Shown here piece by piece: positions 11,999 through 23,579 of a stretch of 64,000 nt of DNA. A model generated the notes under the pieces. The model did no database searches. It saw only the letters and a program-made list of their open reading frames with translations, and had not been told where the DNA came from. The DNA lies in assembly GCA_015179125.1 (NCBI GenBank), contig WHVA01000353.1:59230-123229 (forward strand), in the 5' to 3' direction. The position numbers and the translations under genes are program-made. This DNA comes from Gautieria morchelliformis (taxonomy: Eukaryota > Basidiomycota > Agaricomycetes > Gomphales > Gomphaceae). How positions within the stretch are numbered: the first letter of the stretch is position 1; the number at the start of each line of letters is the position of its first letter.

Positions 11999-13376
11999 AT
12001 CTATCGCAGGTGAACTTCAGTCACGAAATATAGGGAATAAAATAACCAACTTACCGCCACACAGGCAAAACCAATTACCGGAAGGGGTACAGGACAGAAT
12101 GAACAAGGTGAAGCAGCAGCAAGCGATGTTGTTACAGTGAACACAATGTGGAGGACGGCCATCTCTAAACAGGGGTGATTGAACCAACCAGTCCTGGCCA
12201 GTTTCTAGGAAAGTAATATTGAGGGAATAACATAGCATGAAGATGGAGTCTTACCCCCGTTTGCCCTGTTACTATCTCACCCTCTGTGCAGAATCCAACC
12301 TGTCCATAGAGAAAATTGCCTTTCTTTGCAAGGTTCACAGCGATCGTCTGTCTGAGCTGTAGGCTTGCGTATTGTTCAAGCTGAAATGAAGGGATGATTT
12401 GGAGGCCAATCTTTCGCACATGTGCACTGCGCCCATTTCTGATAAACTGCATGTGAGATGACAAAAATCAGTAGATAACAAGTAAGAGATAAGACATTGA
12501 CTTACATATTGGCGAACATACTCATTGGCCGGTATAATCATTGAGGTGTTGCAGATCTCCTGTGCGCAGGACCATGCATCGGCTGTCCATTGTGTTGTGA
12601 TACCAGCTACCTCCGGAGACATGTGCTCAAGGACTAGGTTGGAGTTGAAGATCACATTGCCTGCTACAAGTTGACTCCTCATTGGGGGAGGGGCCAAATT
12701 CAATGTTTTGCCATCCCATGTAATGTTTTCATCAGGAGAATCAGCGATGGTGGGTGATGGACTGGCAGGGTAAGATGGAGGGGTGATACTGGAGATAGCG
12801 GGCGAGGACGAAGTGGTGGACAGAGCAGGGGAGAGTGTTCATTGCGAAGGCTGAGGCAAAGGATTGAGTCTGGCACAACTGCTTTCAACTCAGTGGCAAG
12901 GTCACCATGACACTTCATGGGTTTATTGCAAGTGACGGGGGCCAACTGCTGGGCTTCAGTCGGAACCAATGGTCAAGCAGAAGGCTGGTGAGCCTAGCAG
13001 AAAAAAGGTCAGATATATATAAATTCTGTTTGCTGTACATACCTCAGGCTGGTGCCTGACAGTGAGTTCCTCAAGCTCATGTTGGATACTAGAGCTAACA
13101 GCGGCACACCATGCCATAATCTGCAACTTACCAGCAGAAGGCGGGCATTGAATGTCATCAGTAGTAATGTCGATATGGTAGGCCTTGGCATTGTTGGCTA
13201 TCGTCCAATGAAAAACCTGGATGGTTAGAGAACATATCAGGATTGAGGTCGGAAGAGAGGGTGAAATTATGGTTGAGTGAAAATGTTTCGAGGTCACTGA
13301 ATGCCATTCCGTTTAAAAGAGTGTCGTCTATATCTGTGTCGAGTGCGTCATTTGGAATGGTAGAGGGGTAATTGCT

Positions 13377-13645
13377 TGGTGTTTGCTAGTTAAGAGGGTG
13401 CTGGAACTAAAAAATAAAATCAATAAGAGGCTTGACTGTATAAAAATACTATGTTGACTGGCCTGATGTGTTTGCTGGATAAGAGGGCGCTGCAACTAAA
13501 AAATAAATGGCATAAGTATATAAAAATAACATATTGGCTTGCCTCAGGGGGTGTTTGCTGGTTAAGAGGGCACTGCAAATAAAAAATAAAATCAATAAAT
13601 GGTATAACTGTATAAAAATAACATGTCAACTTGCCTAGGGAATCC
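13377..13645 (-). repeat. Three tandem copies of a small exon-intron module
   Basis: On the minus strand a unit of about 85-90 bp recurs three times: an intron-like stretch ending in TTTATTTTTTAG or TTTGCAG, then a short exon-like stretch around CCTCTTAACCAGCAAACAC, then a junction GAGGCAAGCC or CAGGCCAGTC. The repeat would add the same short peptide (QQTPPE / QQTHQ-like) each time. In the copy at 13386-13388 CAG is changed to TAG. The donor-like ends lack GT (GC or CC instead), so splicing of the modules is doubtful. Confidence 0.6.
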
Positions 13646-13860
13646 CTCCGTACCCACAATGCCTGCGGCCCGGCACTTCTGAGACCTGTGATGCTCTACC
13701 AGATAAGTTCCGTGGGTTTGAACACTAGACCGAAGCTGCATTACAGCAGTAGGTGAAATGATTAAGTTGGAGGATTAAAAAGGGAAAAGGAGCGTGGTAG
13801 AAGAATGCACCAAGAAATGAAGGTGGTGAAAGTAGAGGGCAAAAGGCAAGAGAATTTGTA

Positions 13861-13892
13861 TATACTGCCAGCTGTACATACACTGGCAGTAT
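13861..13892. repeat. Perfect hairpin, 11-bp arms
   Basis: TATACTGCCAG at 13861-13871 pairs with CTGGCAGTATA at 13882-13892 across a 10-base loop. It is followed directly by repeats of ATACAGTATGTACAGTATGT. Possible remnant of transposon sub-terminal repeats. Confidence 0.8.
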
Positions 13893-14033
13893 ATACAGTA
13901 TGTACAGTATGTACAGTATATATATTCATAGAACAATATAGACTGTATATATTTTGATTGCTCACTATGTACAGTTTTAGCGCCATAACCGCTTTTCCTG
14001 ATGAAGATCAAATATGTACAACGTTAGGTACTG

Positions 14034-14072
14034 ACAGAGAGAGAGAGAGAGAAAGAAAGACAGAGAGAGAGG
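14034..14072. repeat. GA-rich microsatellite
   Basis: GACAGAGAGAGAGAGAGAGA followed by imperfect GAAAGA and CAGAGA units. Simple sequence; no further role visible. Confidence 0.9.
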
Positions 14073-15110
14073 TAATCGATAAACAATTATAGACTCGAAG
14101 CTCAACGATTTGAGTCATTTAGTTAAGCCTCCAGTTCCTTTATTTTTCTTACGGAATTTAGCCCCAGTTAACTTTGAGCTAGCTTCGGGCGAGCACATTC
14201 AATTGCGCAGAGCGTATATAGTACATACTTACCATTACGCCGCGATGTATGCAACGTACCTACGGTACGTACCACATCCACCACCCCCGTAGATGGATGA
14301 CTGACGATCGTATACTACGCACATATACTGTACTGCGGGGCGTTTTTTCCCATTTGTCTCACATCCGCAGTGCAGACAGTCATTGAAGACATCGTCGCCG
14401 CGACCAGATTATTCATTTATCAATAAGCAGACTGTAAAGTACCGGCCTGCGAGACTACATGGAGACAAACTAAAATGTCTTGTCGCTTCCAATATTGTGT
14501 CATCTCCATTATAGGCATAGTATCACTATTTTACAGACCTTTCCACCTGATATCTAGTGCCTATCAGCGGTGGAAGCATATACTATTACAGCTCGGCCCT
14601 GTATAGACTAGACATTCAGCAATGCCGCCGCAAGAAAGAATGGGCCTGGTGATCGTAGGTGACATCGCATGATGTGAGCGCTCGAGCATAGTTAGGGGGA
14701 TGGAACAAGTTAGAGGGAGAGAGAGATAGAGAAGTTCAATGATTGTGCTTGAAGCGCCTAACACTTATCGCGCACTGTATCTTACTCACACATGATGGAT
14801 ACACGAGTCAAAGGTGGCCCGCAGATGCACCTGGCCCATCGAAGGGCGGGAGACACGATTATAACCTCCGCGCTTTTTAGGATGGTAAGATCCTTGGACT
14901 TTGTCTCTTGCCGCGGCAGGCAGCCCGCCGCTGGTCCCCCAGCGGCGGTCGAAACTCCTCGCATCTCCAGTGCATCCACGGGCGGTAAATGGGACAGCAC
15001 GAATAGATACATGGTCTTAAACGAGCAGGCAAGAGAATTCACGAGCGCGAGAGCAACACGAGCAAAGAGGGCAAGCACGATAGCACAAGGGTCTGACAGA
15101 GAGACGGAAA

Positions 15111-17780
15111 CGCCAGGCAGGGTGAGACGAGTTGGAAGCAGAGTATAGACAAGAGAACCCACAGAGAAATAAGTCGATATGACCAAGTCTCAGCTTTCAG
15201 GGTGCACGAATCGGCGGAAGTGACTGAGGTGGGAAAGCCGTAGCCCAGACGAAGAGACCGACTAGGCTAGCGAGATTAGGTGGGACAAGACTAGCAAATA
15301 TCCCGAGGCAACTTGGCACCGGGATAGCGAGGGCGCCAGGTAGTGAATCTACGAGAGGGAGGGGAATGGAGATGAATAATGGCAGCCGTGTAGTTGTCAG
15401 TGAAAATGCGACTCTAGGATGGTATTGACTTACTGAGCTTGACCTGGACTCCGATTGGGTCACCGTCGCCGGAAGGTACATATTGAGAGGATGGTGTTAG
15501 TATATTGTGTGATAATCGAACTGGAAGAACTCACGGGTGGGCCCTCCCCCCTTCCCGGCCCACCAATTTAGTCAGTTAAACCCTGCCAAAAATATCGAAT
15601 TGACTTACCGCGCTTGACCAGGGTTGAGTCGCCGTGGAGGCGCCGTTTTCAAATAAGAGCCTTTAAAGGCACCAGGGGAATTATTCACTGAAGAGAGCCG
15701 CGAATGCAATGGAGTCTCAGAGGTGTTTGGTCATAGAGCGCGCACGTCATAGAGCGCGAACGCTCTCAGCGTGTCCACTGAAGCCAAACGCGGATGGTCT
15801 CAGCAGAGAACGCACTCGGATGAGAGAATGAGCATGCGCAGGCAAATGGAAACGAAGAATACACACCCCGTTCCATCATCATCGACTAGAATACAATTTT
15901 AAAAGCTCCGAACAGATTAGCATGGGGGAATAAATGGAAAGAAAGACGGCGCACCCGCCGGTGCCCAAAATCAACTCCAAAACCTGTCAGGATCTTGCTG
16001 CGCCATGTACCTAGGCCTGGAAGGGCAACAAACCGCACGACCCCAGCAGAAACAAGCAAAGACAGACAGCACAAGAGAGTAGCAGCAGGCGTCCATGGAG
16101 ACATGGCCGACGTTGATGGTTGCCAGACAGGCGCAGTAGAGCTCAAGGCCGCAGCAGCCGCATACTTGGTGAACGGAGAAACCGAGAGTCGGACTTGTCG
16201 CCGGAAGGTATATATAAAGAGCATGATGTTAGTATATTGTGTGATAATCGAACTGAAAGAACTCACGGGTGGGCCCTCCCCCTTCCCGGCCCACCAATTT
16301 AGTCAGTTATAGTCCTACCCAAAATACCGAATTGACTTACCGCTCTTGACCAGGGTTGAGTCGCCGTGGAGGCGCCGTTGTCGGAAAGTAATGGAAATCC
16401 AGAGCAGCCGGAGCGTCATGAACAGCGGAACTGGAGCCAAAGAAACAGTGTAGCAGAGAGGAGCAAGCAAGTACCACAAAGAGAAAACATCGACCCCAGT
16501 AGGCACCAGCACTGAGATGGGCAGGAAAGGAGCGCAGCGGAAAGCATATGAAACCAGAGCAGCGGGTGCATCATCAACAGCGGAGCTGGAGCCAAAGAAG
16601 CAGTATAGCAGAGAGCAGCAAGCAAGTCCAACAAAGAGAAGCCATGGGCCCCCAGTAGGAACAAGCACGGAGATGGGCAGCAGACGAGCGCCAGGCAGGG
16701 TGAGACGAGTCGGAAGAAGAGTATAAACAAGACAACGCGCAGAGAAATAAGTCGATATCGCCAAGTCTCAGCTTTCAGGGTCCATGAATGGTCGGAAGTG
16801 ACTGAGGAGGGAAAGCGGTAGCCTAAACGAAGAGACCGACTGGGCTAGCGAGGTTAGGTGGGACAAGACTAGCAAGGATCTCGAGGCAACTTGGCACCGG
16901 GATAGCGAGGGCGCTAGTGAATCTACGAGAGGGAGGGCAATGGACATGAATAATGGCAGCCGTCTAGTCGTCAGTGAAAATCCGAGTCTAGGATGGTATT
17001 GACTTACTGAGCTTGCCCTGGACTCCGATTGGGTCACCGTCGCCGCAAGGTATATATTAACAGCATGATGTTAGTATATTGTGTGATAATCGAACTGGAA
17101 GAACTCACGGGTGGGCCCTCCCCCTTCCCGGCCCACCAATTTAGTCAGTTATAGTCCTACCAAAAATATCGATTTGACTTACCGCGCTTGACCAGGGTTG
17201 AGTCGCCGTGGAGGCGCCGTTTTCAAATAAGAGCCTTTAAAGGCACCAGGGGAATTATTCACTGAAGAGAGCCGCGAATGCAATGGAGTCTCAGAGGTGT
17301 TGGTCATAGAGCGCGCACGTCATAGAGCGCGAACGCTCTCAGCGTGTGTCCACTGAAGCCAAACGCGGATGGTCTCAGCAGAGAACGCACTGGGATGAGA
17401 GAATGAGCATGCGCAGGCAAATGGAAACGAAGAATACACACCCCGTTCCATCATCATCGACTCGAATACAATTCTAAAAGCTCCGAACAGATTAGCATGG
17501 GGGATAAATGGAAAGAAAGACGGCGCACCCCCCGGTACCCAAAATCAACTCCACAACATATCAGGATCTTGCTGCGCCATGTACCTAGGTCTGGAAGGGC
17601 AACAAACCGCACGACCCCAGCAGAAACAAGCAAAGACAGACAGCACAAGAGAGTAGCAGCAGGCGTCCATGGAGACATGGTCGACGTTGATGGTTGCCAG
17701 ACAGACGCAGTAGAGCTCAAGGCCGCAGCAGCCGCATACTTGGTGAACGGAGAAACCGAGAGTCGGACTTGTCGCTGGAC
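15111..17780. repeat. Tandem segmental duplication, period about 1.57 kb
   Basis: The segment 15111-16207 recurs at 16689-17777 with most bases conserved; the CGCCAGGCAGGGTGAGACGA start is at 15111 and 16689. A sub-segment of about 180 bp starting near the GATGTTAGTATATTGTGTGA motif is present three times (15480, 16203, 17048), each with CACGGGTGGGCCCTCCCCC and CTTACCGC. On the minus strand the repeats contain intron-like GTAAGTCAAT sites and short hydrophobic ORFs that are similar between copies (STYFS...LVYTLLPTRLTLPG), but I cannot assign a product. It looks like a locus duplicated in tandem and then partly reshuffled. Confidence 0.8.
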
Positions 17781-17789
17781 GTGCTGGCG

Positions 17790-18320
17790 CCAGTGGGGGA
17801 GTCAACGCCACCGGTGGGAGTTGGCGTCGGGAGGACCGGGGTCGCGAGAGAGTGCTGGAGCTGGAGCTGTAAGTGGTAGCGGGAGTGGAGAACGAGGCGA
17901 CCGGTGGGAGTTGCCGTCTGGAGAGGATGAGGGACGTTGACAGGAGAGCTGGAGGTGTCCCTGGAATGGCGGCGGCCGTGGAGAACTTACCTCGAGGTTG
18001 GGACTTCAATGCCGGCGGTGAGAGTCGTGGTCTGGGGCGGATGGCTGACGTTGCGGGCGAGAGTCGGAAGTATCGCTGGCAGTGGTGGCGGCAGTGGGCA
18101 CATCCTTGGTCGGCGCAGCGAGCGAGAGTGAGTAGAAGTGGTGGCGAAGCCGAGCCAAGGTCTGAGCAGAGACAGTGAGGGTTGGCGGCAGAGGACAGTA
18201 GAGTGAGAGTGGGGGAGGTGGGAGTAGGGAGTGGGGAGTGGAGAAGAAGCCTACCGTAGGAGAGGTTTTTATGTGAAACCGGGAGGCTGACCCCGAAACC
18301 GGCGAATTGTAGAGTGGCCA
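17790..18320 (-). repeat. Minus-strand patch related to the 23.6-28 kb minisatellite
   Basis: Read on the minus strand, this stretch encodes Ser/Pro-rich text such as LSRRQLPPVA and RPATSPTL. It is clearly related to the units of the plus-strand minisatellite at 23.6-28.0 kb (LSRPQLPPVALTPPLPPPRPA). Only a few degenerate units are present. The two repeat regions flank the E2/ING gene pair in opposite orientation. Confidence 0.65.
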
Positions 18321-19660
18321 AAATGGTTCCATCTTAAAAAATTAAGCGACTCCCGGATACTGTCTGATTAAGTTTGGATACTGTCCAGCCATGGCTACAT
18401 AGATTCCATTCGTAGCAAGCGGACGCCCGTCGAAGCTATACATGCAATTAAGCCTTAAGGTGATGGAAGATTGGCGAAAGCCGCGGGGGCACCCTTTAGA
18501 GTATTGGCATCACGTGAGGACCGATAAGCAATCCAAAAACGAATAAGCAAGCCAAAAACGAATAAACGGCAACTTGGGGGTTCGTCCCAAAGAAGAACCG
18601 GCACGCCCTGGAACCTATCCATGGGAAAATTCTGCTGCGTTGCTGGCGTCGCTTTCAATGAGTGCCTGTCAGAATTCGATGTGGAAGCCCGCGGATACAA
18701 CAACTCAACAACGTTGGATACTGGAATAAGGTTTTGGTTAGTATTGTTGTGAGCAGTTCTTTGATACCGTTAAATTACCACCACGAGGTCGGACGAAGCG
18801 TCTGAACAACTGCCCGTTGTGCGACCTGAGGTTGTGGAACATCCTTGTATTCCTACAAGCGAATGCGCTGCCTTTGTTTCGTAAGGCATAGAAATAAGCG
18901 GGAGTATCTTGAGATCTCAGCCAAGAATTGGGTGGCTGGCGCTTATTCTGAATATTGTCGGAGCTGCGTCTTTCAGACGCAAATAGCCCGCCGCATGCCG
19001 AGAAACGGACAAATTAGAGATGTCGGACACTGTAATTATTTGGCTGGTTTTCCCCATCAGGTTAAGCGAGGGCACAGGGTGGCATTCACTCACTTCCTGC
19101 TGCCTGCGTTCCTCTAGTGCGCTGTTGCACCGGCGATGCATCCTGTCCCCTCAGTCTCTATCTTTCCTTCAAGTCGTTCACCCCGCTCGCCTTTGGTGCG
19201 TGTTTGGGGCTGCCATAGTTAGTGCTCGGCTCCAGAAGCAGACTGGCACGACTGGGAGGCAGCATCGCAAGCACAGAAAGAGAAAGAGAAGCATTGAGTC
19301 GGTGTTGCGGCCACCTTGACCACCGGGGGGAAGATCCATGCCGTCTTCATCATGATGTTGCTGCTGCGCGGCCGAATCCGATTCCTGCCGCTTACGGGCG
19401 TCCGAGAGGTATTACAGAGGGTACTCACTCACCTACTTGACTGGAATCCTTACTGTAACCCTTCAATCTTTGCAGCGTGGAGAGGAATGTGATTATCACT
19501 GGGGACCAATCAGCCGCAAACAGCAAGCACGCGGAATGGTCACGTGACCAAAGTCAACGCCTGAAACCTTCGCCATCTCGACCATGCCACCCTCATCCTC
19601 AACAACATCGGTGACCCTTTTCTGCCTCTTGCGTCCGTCTCAGTGCTTATCGTTGTACAG
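18321..19660. other. Upstream region of the E2 gene, no gene recognised
   Basis: Contains short direct repeats (GGATACTGTC twice near 18355-18385, CCAAAAACGAATAA twice near 18535-18563) and ORFs without coding character. The last part should hold the promoter and 5' UTR of the E2 gene at 19661; no convincing TATA box is seen. Confidence 0.45.
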
Positions 19661-20628
<968 letters not shown>

Positions 20629-20767
20629 GCATGGACATTCCTCCCATATTATCATTTTCAGCACGCATCATTCCTCATATCCTTTGGTTTCTCCCGTGTT
20701 GTATTGGTCGCATTGCAAATTATTAATAAGGTCGTTGGCTGAGACACGACGACTAAGTAGTAATACA
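20629..20767. other. Shared 3' region of convergent E2 and ING genes
   Basis: Only 139 bp separate the two stop codons. Both transcripts must terminate here or overlap as natural antisense RNAs. Confidence 0.7.
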
Positions 20768-22138
20768 TCACGTTCTCCCTCTTCCAGTCTTTCCGCTTGT
20801 GTCGGCCGCACCCCCACTTCCGCCGCCGGTGCGACGCTTGCCACTACGTCCTTTCTTATTCCCAGCCCTCTTCGCTTTGCAATCATCGCAATACCACGTT
20901 CCCGCTTTGGGTGCCCCGGTTAAGCCAATGCACGTCAGGTGGAACTAAGCACAGGTCAACGGCGCGGTAGCTCTAGCAGAAAAAGATGACGCACCCATTC
21001 ATAAGCGCAGTGCTCGCCATCGCAACCCACCATTTCGCCATAACTGGGACCTTGGCAGTAGCAGTAGCGACCGCCATCCTGGTCGTCGTTGTCTGCGGGT
21101 TCGCCATCCTGATGCGGCGGCGGCGCCTGTTGGGCCGCTGCCGGTCGCGGTGCGGTCTGGGGAGGGGGCTGCGCCACAGGCAGTAGCGGACGCGCGCTAC
21201 TAGCGGGCGGCAGTCCCACGGGATGAGAGACGATGGAAAGCACAGACTCGGCAGAAGGCGATATTGCACGATGCTGTGGGTGGGGCTGGACATGTGTCTG
21301 AGGCTGTGGTTCGACTCTGCTGTACGTGTTGGCCCATGCGATGTAGAGTGAGTAGCTGGACGCACTTTCTGGTTTTCGCGGTGGTGGTCCCACCTCTTCG
21401 GTGGGTATTTGTATTGTTGTTCTCGCGGTCCCGTCTGGGCGTGGGTTGCGAGTCCTCGTCGTCGCGTGCGCGTTTCCGGCCCTTGACAGGGCTGGGTGCT
21501 TCAACCGCGAGCATGCCGCCGAGTTGGCCACGCCCCGCGGCACGTCTGCGCCTACCGCCTTCCAGCGGTGTCGCATCTTGGATGGGGCGCGGCGGAAGAT
21601 GGGGATACGTAGTGCGAAGGTATAGGTGGGCGGGCGTGAAGGACGTGTCGTAAGGTGCGATTGCCGTTAGCAAGGTGCTCATGTGGGCCTTGTGGAGTGC
21701 AAGCTGCACAGTACAGCAGTGAGGATCTGGCATAGGCAGAGAGGGGGTACGCACATTATCGGCGGCCTGGCTCGCGACCCTGATCTTGTCCTCCCCACCC
21801 AGCTTGAGCCGCTGCGCCTCCTCGCTGATATCAGTAAGCTTTGCGAGCCTTGCTTCTCTGGACGCCCCGGAATTTTCGACGAGGTCAATGAGCTCGTAGA
21901 TTTTTTGGGTGACGCTGACTGTCGAGGCGCTGAGGACTGCGTCGAGCTCACGGAGGTCGGCGAACTGGCGTGAAAGGTCGAGCGGAAGAGAGTCGAGCGT
22001 GTGGGCATACTCGGCGAGGACTAGGAGTGAATGCGCGGTTGCCAGTGGGGGCGACGACGAGGACCCCATTGTTACAGGGCGAGGCATGGGTGAGGGCGTA
22101 AGGTGTTCGCCATATTCGTAGAGGCTGCGGCGCGGCAT
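20768..22138 (-). CDS. ING-family (inhibitor of growth) protein with C-terminal PHD finger
   Basis: Four exons on the minus strand: 22138-21755, 21703-21366, 21319-20995, 20944-20768, giving 407 residues in consistent phase. Residues about 30-150 form the helical ING domain (LLVLAEYAHTLDSLPLDLSR, VTQKIYELIDLVENSG, LALHKAHMSTLL). A long Pro/Arg/Gln-rich linker follows, with KGRKRARDD as a likely nuclear signal. The PHD finger starts at Cys327 and keeps all eight ligands: C327, C329, C340, C345, H351, C354, C368, C371, with GEMVGCDGEHC and EWFHLTC as in fungal Yng1/Yng2/Pho23. Such fingers read histone H3 K4 methylation and target histone acetyltransferase or deacetylase complexes. Which of the three yeast paralogues it matches best cannot be said. 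A short basic Gly/Lys tail ends the protein. Confidence 0.92.
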
Positions 22139-22247
22139 ATTTCATACTCCGCACTCCGATTCCCCACAGTCACGTGCCAGCAGCCCTTTTGGGCGTAGCT
22201 TGCGTGGCATATTTCATACTCCGCACGCCGGTTCCCACAGTCACGTG
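22134..22247. promoter_or_regulatory. Direct duplication with two CACGTG E-boxes at the ING start
   Basis: A segment of about 42 bp beginning GGCATATTTCATACTCCGCA is present at 22134-22176 and again from 22206, period 72 bp. Each copy ends in CACAGTCACGTG; the CACGTG palindromes at 22171-22176 and 22242-22247 are the classical core for bHLH factors. The ATG of the ING gene (22138-22136 on the minus strand) lies inside the first copy, and the second copy carries the same ATG context upstream. Confidence 0.7.
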
Positions 22248-23579
22248 TGGGCCGCTCTTCTCTTTTGGGACGATAATAGCCGGTCAGCTGGCAGCTGCGC
22301 AACCGCTTAACTGGCTGGCGCGCTGGACGTCGCTACCATAACTCTGGCACCCACCCCGTGCACCGCGGAGGCTTCAGACGAAGTCGAAGCATCTTGCACT
22401 GCTTCGGTTCCATCATAATCCTGAGTCCTGACAGCGATCCATCGATTACACTCGGAGTCGGCACGGATACCTGGCAGGGCCAGTGGCAGTGTCTAGTAGG
22501 ATGCCTGGCCGTGTCCAGCGTCGACAGCCAGGCGGACTGCAGACCATTCTTCACTGGAGCCCCAGGAGTCTCAGTTGAACCTCCACCTACAGGAAATATC
22601 CGGGAGAGGCATAATCCCTCGACCCTGAGCGCGACAGAAAGGCGCGTTTCGCCTTCCACATTTGAGAAAAATGCAATAGATCCGCCCCCTTCTTTTTGCC
22701 TGTTGGGGAACTTTCCGACGCTCCACTCACCCCCACGCGCCCAGGTTCTAGAATTATCCCATTCCGACTGGAGGCATCAAACGTTCGCCGCTCTTATCAT
22801 TCATATTTTATGCGACTTCTCCGAGCTCTCCGGACTGATTGTCGCTCCCAATCAGGTGTCACGATAAAGTATGTGATTGAAACAACATGAAAAGTTGGCC
22901 AATTCTACGCACTTCAGAGCAATATCATGTTTGCGAGGATCTTCCCAAACACTGATGATTCTCAACTTTTTGGACAATACAGTATTGCCTGGAATTTTCC
23001 CCCTTTGCTGTAATTTCAGTAATGGGGGCTTTGTCGGATGTGTAACAGGCTGGCTATGGGCTCATGTACTGCTGATTAACATTTATTTATCTGTCTTTTG
23101 CGTGCAATAGCGGCAGCGGCGTTAGCTATTCGGTGGGCTTGTCGCTCTGGTCGGAGAAGTGCCCGTCTGCGTGGAGCTGAGCGGAAAACACTAGCTACGG
23201 TACCTATGCCATTGATCTAACTGTTGGATTTGAGTCCCCCCGCCCCACCATCGCATCTGGGTGTCTGGGCTCTCGCGCCAGCTGGTTATATACCTCCTGC
23301 TGCTGTTAGCTCCTCAACATCTGGTCAGATCGCTTGGCTTACTTTCTCGTCTCGGGAAAATACTGCTAGCACGTATTCCTACTTTGCCTCGTCGTTTAAA
23401 GGCCTGGGACAAGGGCGCCATTGTGTGAGGGCGCAGTGAAAGAGCCAGCCGACGAAGCCGCCCATGTGAGGACCGGCCCCACCGCGGCACACCTCACCCC
23501 GTTGACCACCTACGGCGGTCCCAAGCCACCCACAGGCATTGCTCATGCTCTCCACTCCTTGTCTCCGCCTGGATTCACT
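22248..23579. other. Intergenic, no gene recognised
   Basis: Several ORFs of 70-170 codons on both strands but none with recognisable domain, splice pattern or codon character. From about 23430 the sequence turns into a degenerate relative of the higher-order block of the minisatellite field (GTTGACCACCTACGGCGGTC). Confidence 0.45.

Larger units (their letters stand above)
6157..13660 (-). pseudogene. Unrecognised multi-exon gene split by insertion of a non-LTR element
   Basis: A minus-strand gene reconstructed from splice sites. Later exons read 12204-12055, then an exon starting at 12000 that is interrupted after 15 bases and resumes at 6511 to 6342, then a last exon 6268-6157 ending FAHTMVAVHTTATSST. 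All three joins keep phase. Further upstream are exons encoding VRKIGLQIIPSFQLEQY (about 12451-12256), a Ser/Pro-rich linker and WDGKTLNLAPPPMRSQL (about 12900-12507), a Leu/His region (13217-13044) and an acidic N-terminal part with tandemly repeated small exons (13377-13640). I do not recognise the family and see no enzyme motif. The N-terminal exon order and one phase change near 13217 are uncertain. The antisense insertion of 5.5 kb in a coding exon should abolish the product. Confidence 0.5.
13646..14790. other. Intergenic; hairpin, microsatellite and tRNA-like remnant, no gene seen
   Basis: No ORF with coding character. On the minus strand near 13740-13650 a stretch with CTGGTAGAGCATCACAGGTC resembles a tRNA D-arm and anticodon arm, but the T-arm is not intact. 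A perfect 11-bp hairpin and TGTACAGTA repeats lie at 13.86-13.93 kb and a GA-rich microsatellite at 14034-14072. Confidence 0.45.

Noticed and set aside
13650..13745. Possible tRNA gene or tRNA-derived SINE
   Set aside because: A D-arm-like CTGGTAGAGCATC is present on the minus strand, but the anticodon and T arms do not pair properly and no tail or duplication is seen.
22358..22867. 169-codon plus-strand ORF
   Set aside because: No domain, no codon or splice pattern and competing ORFs on the other strand; likely chance.
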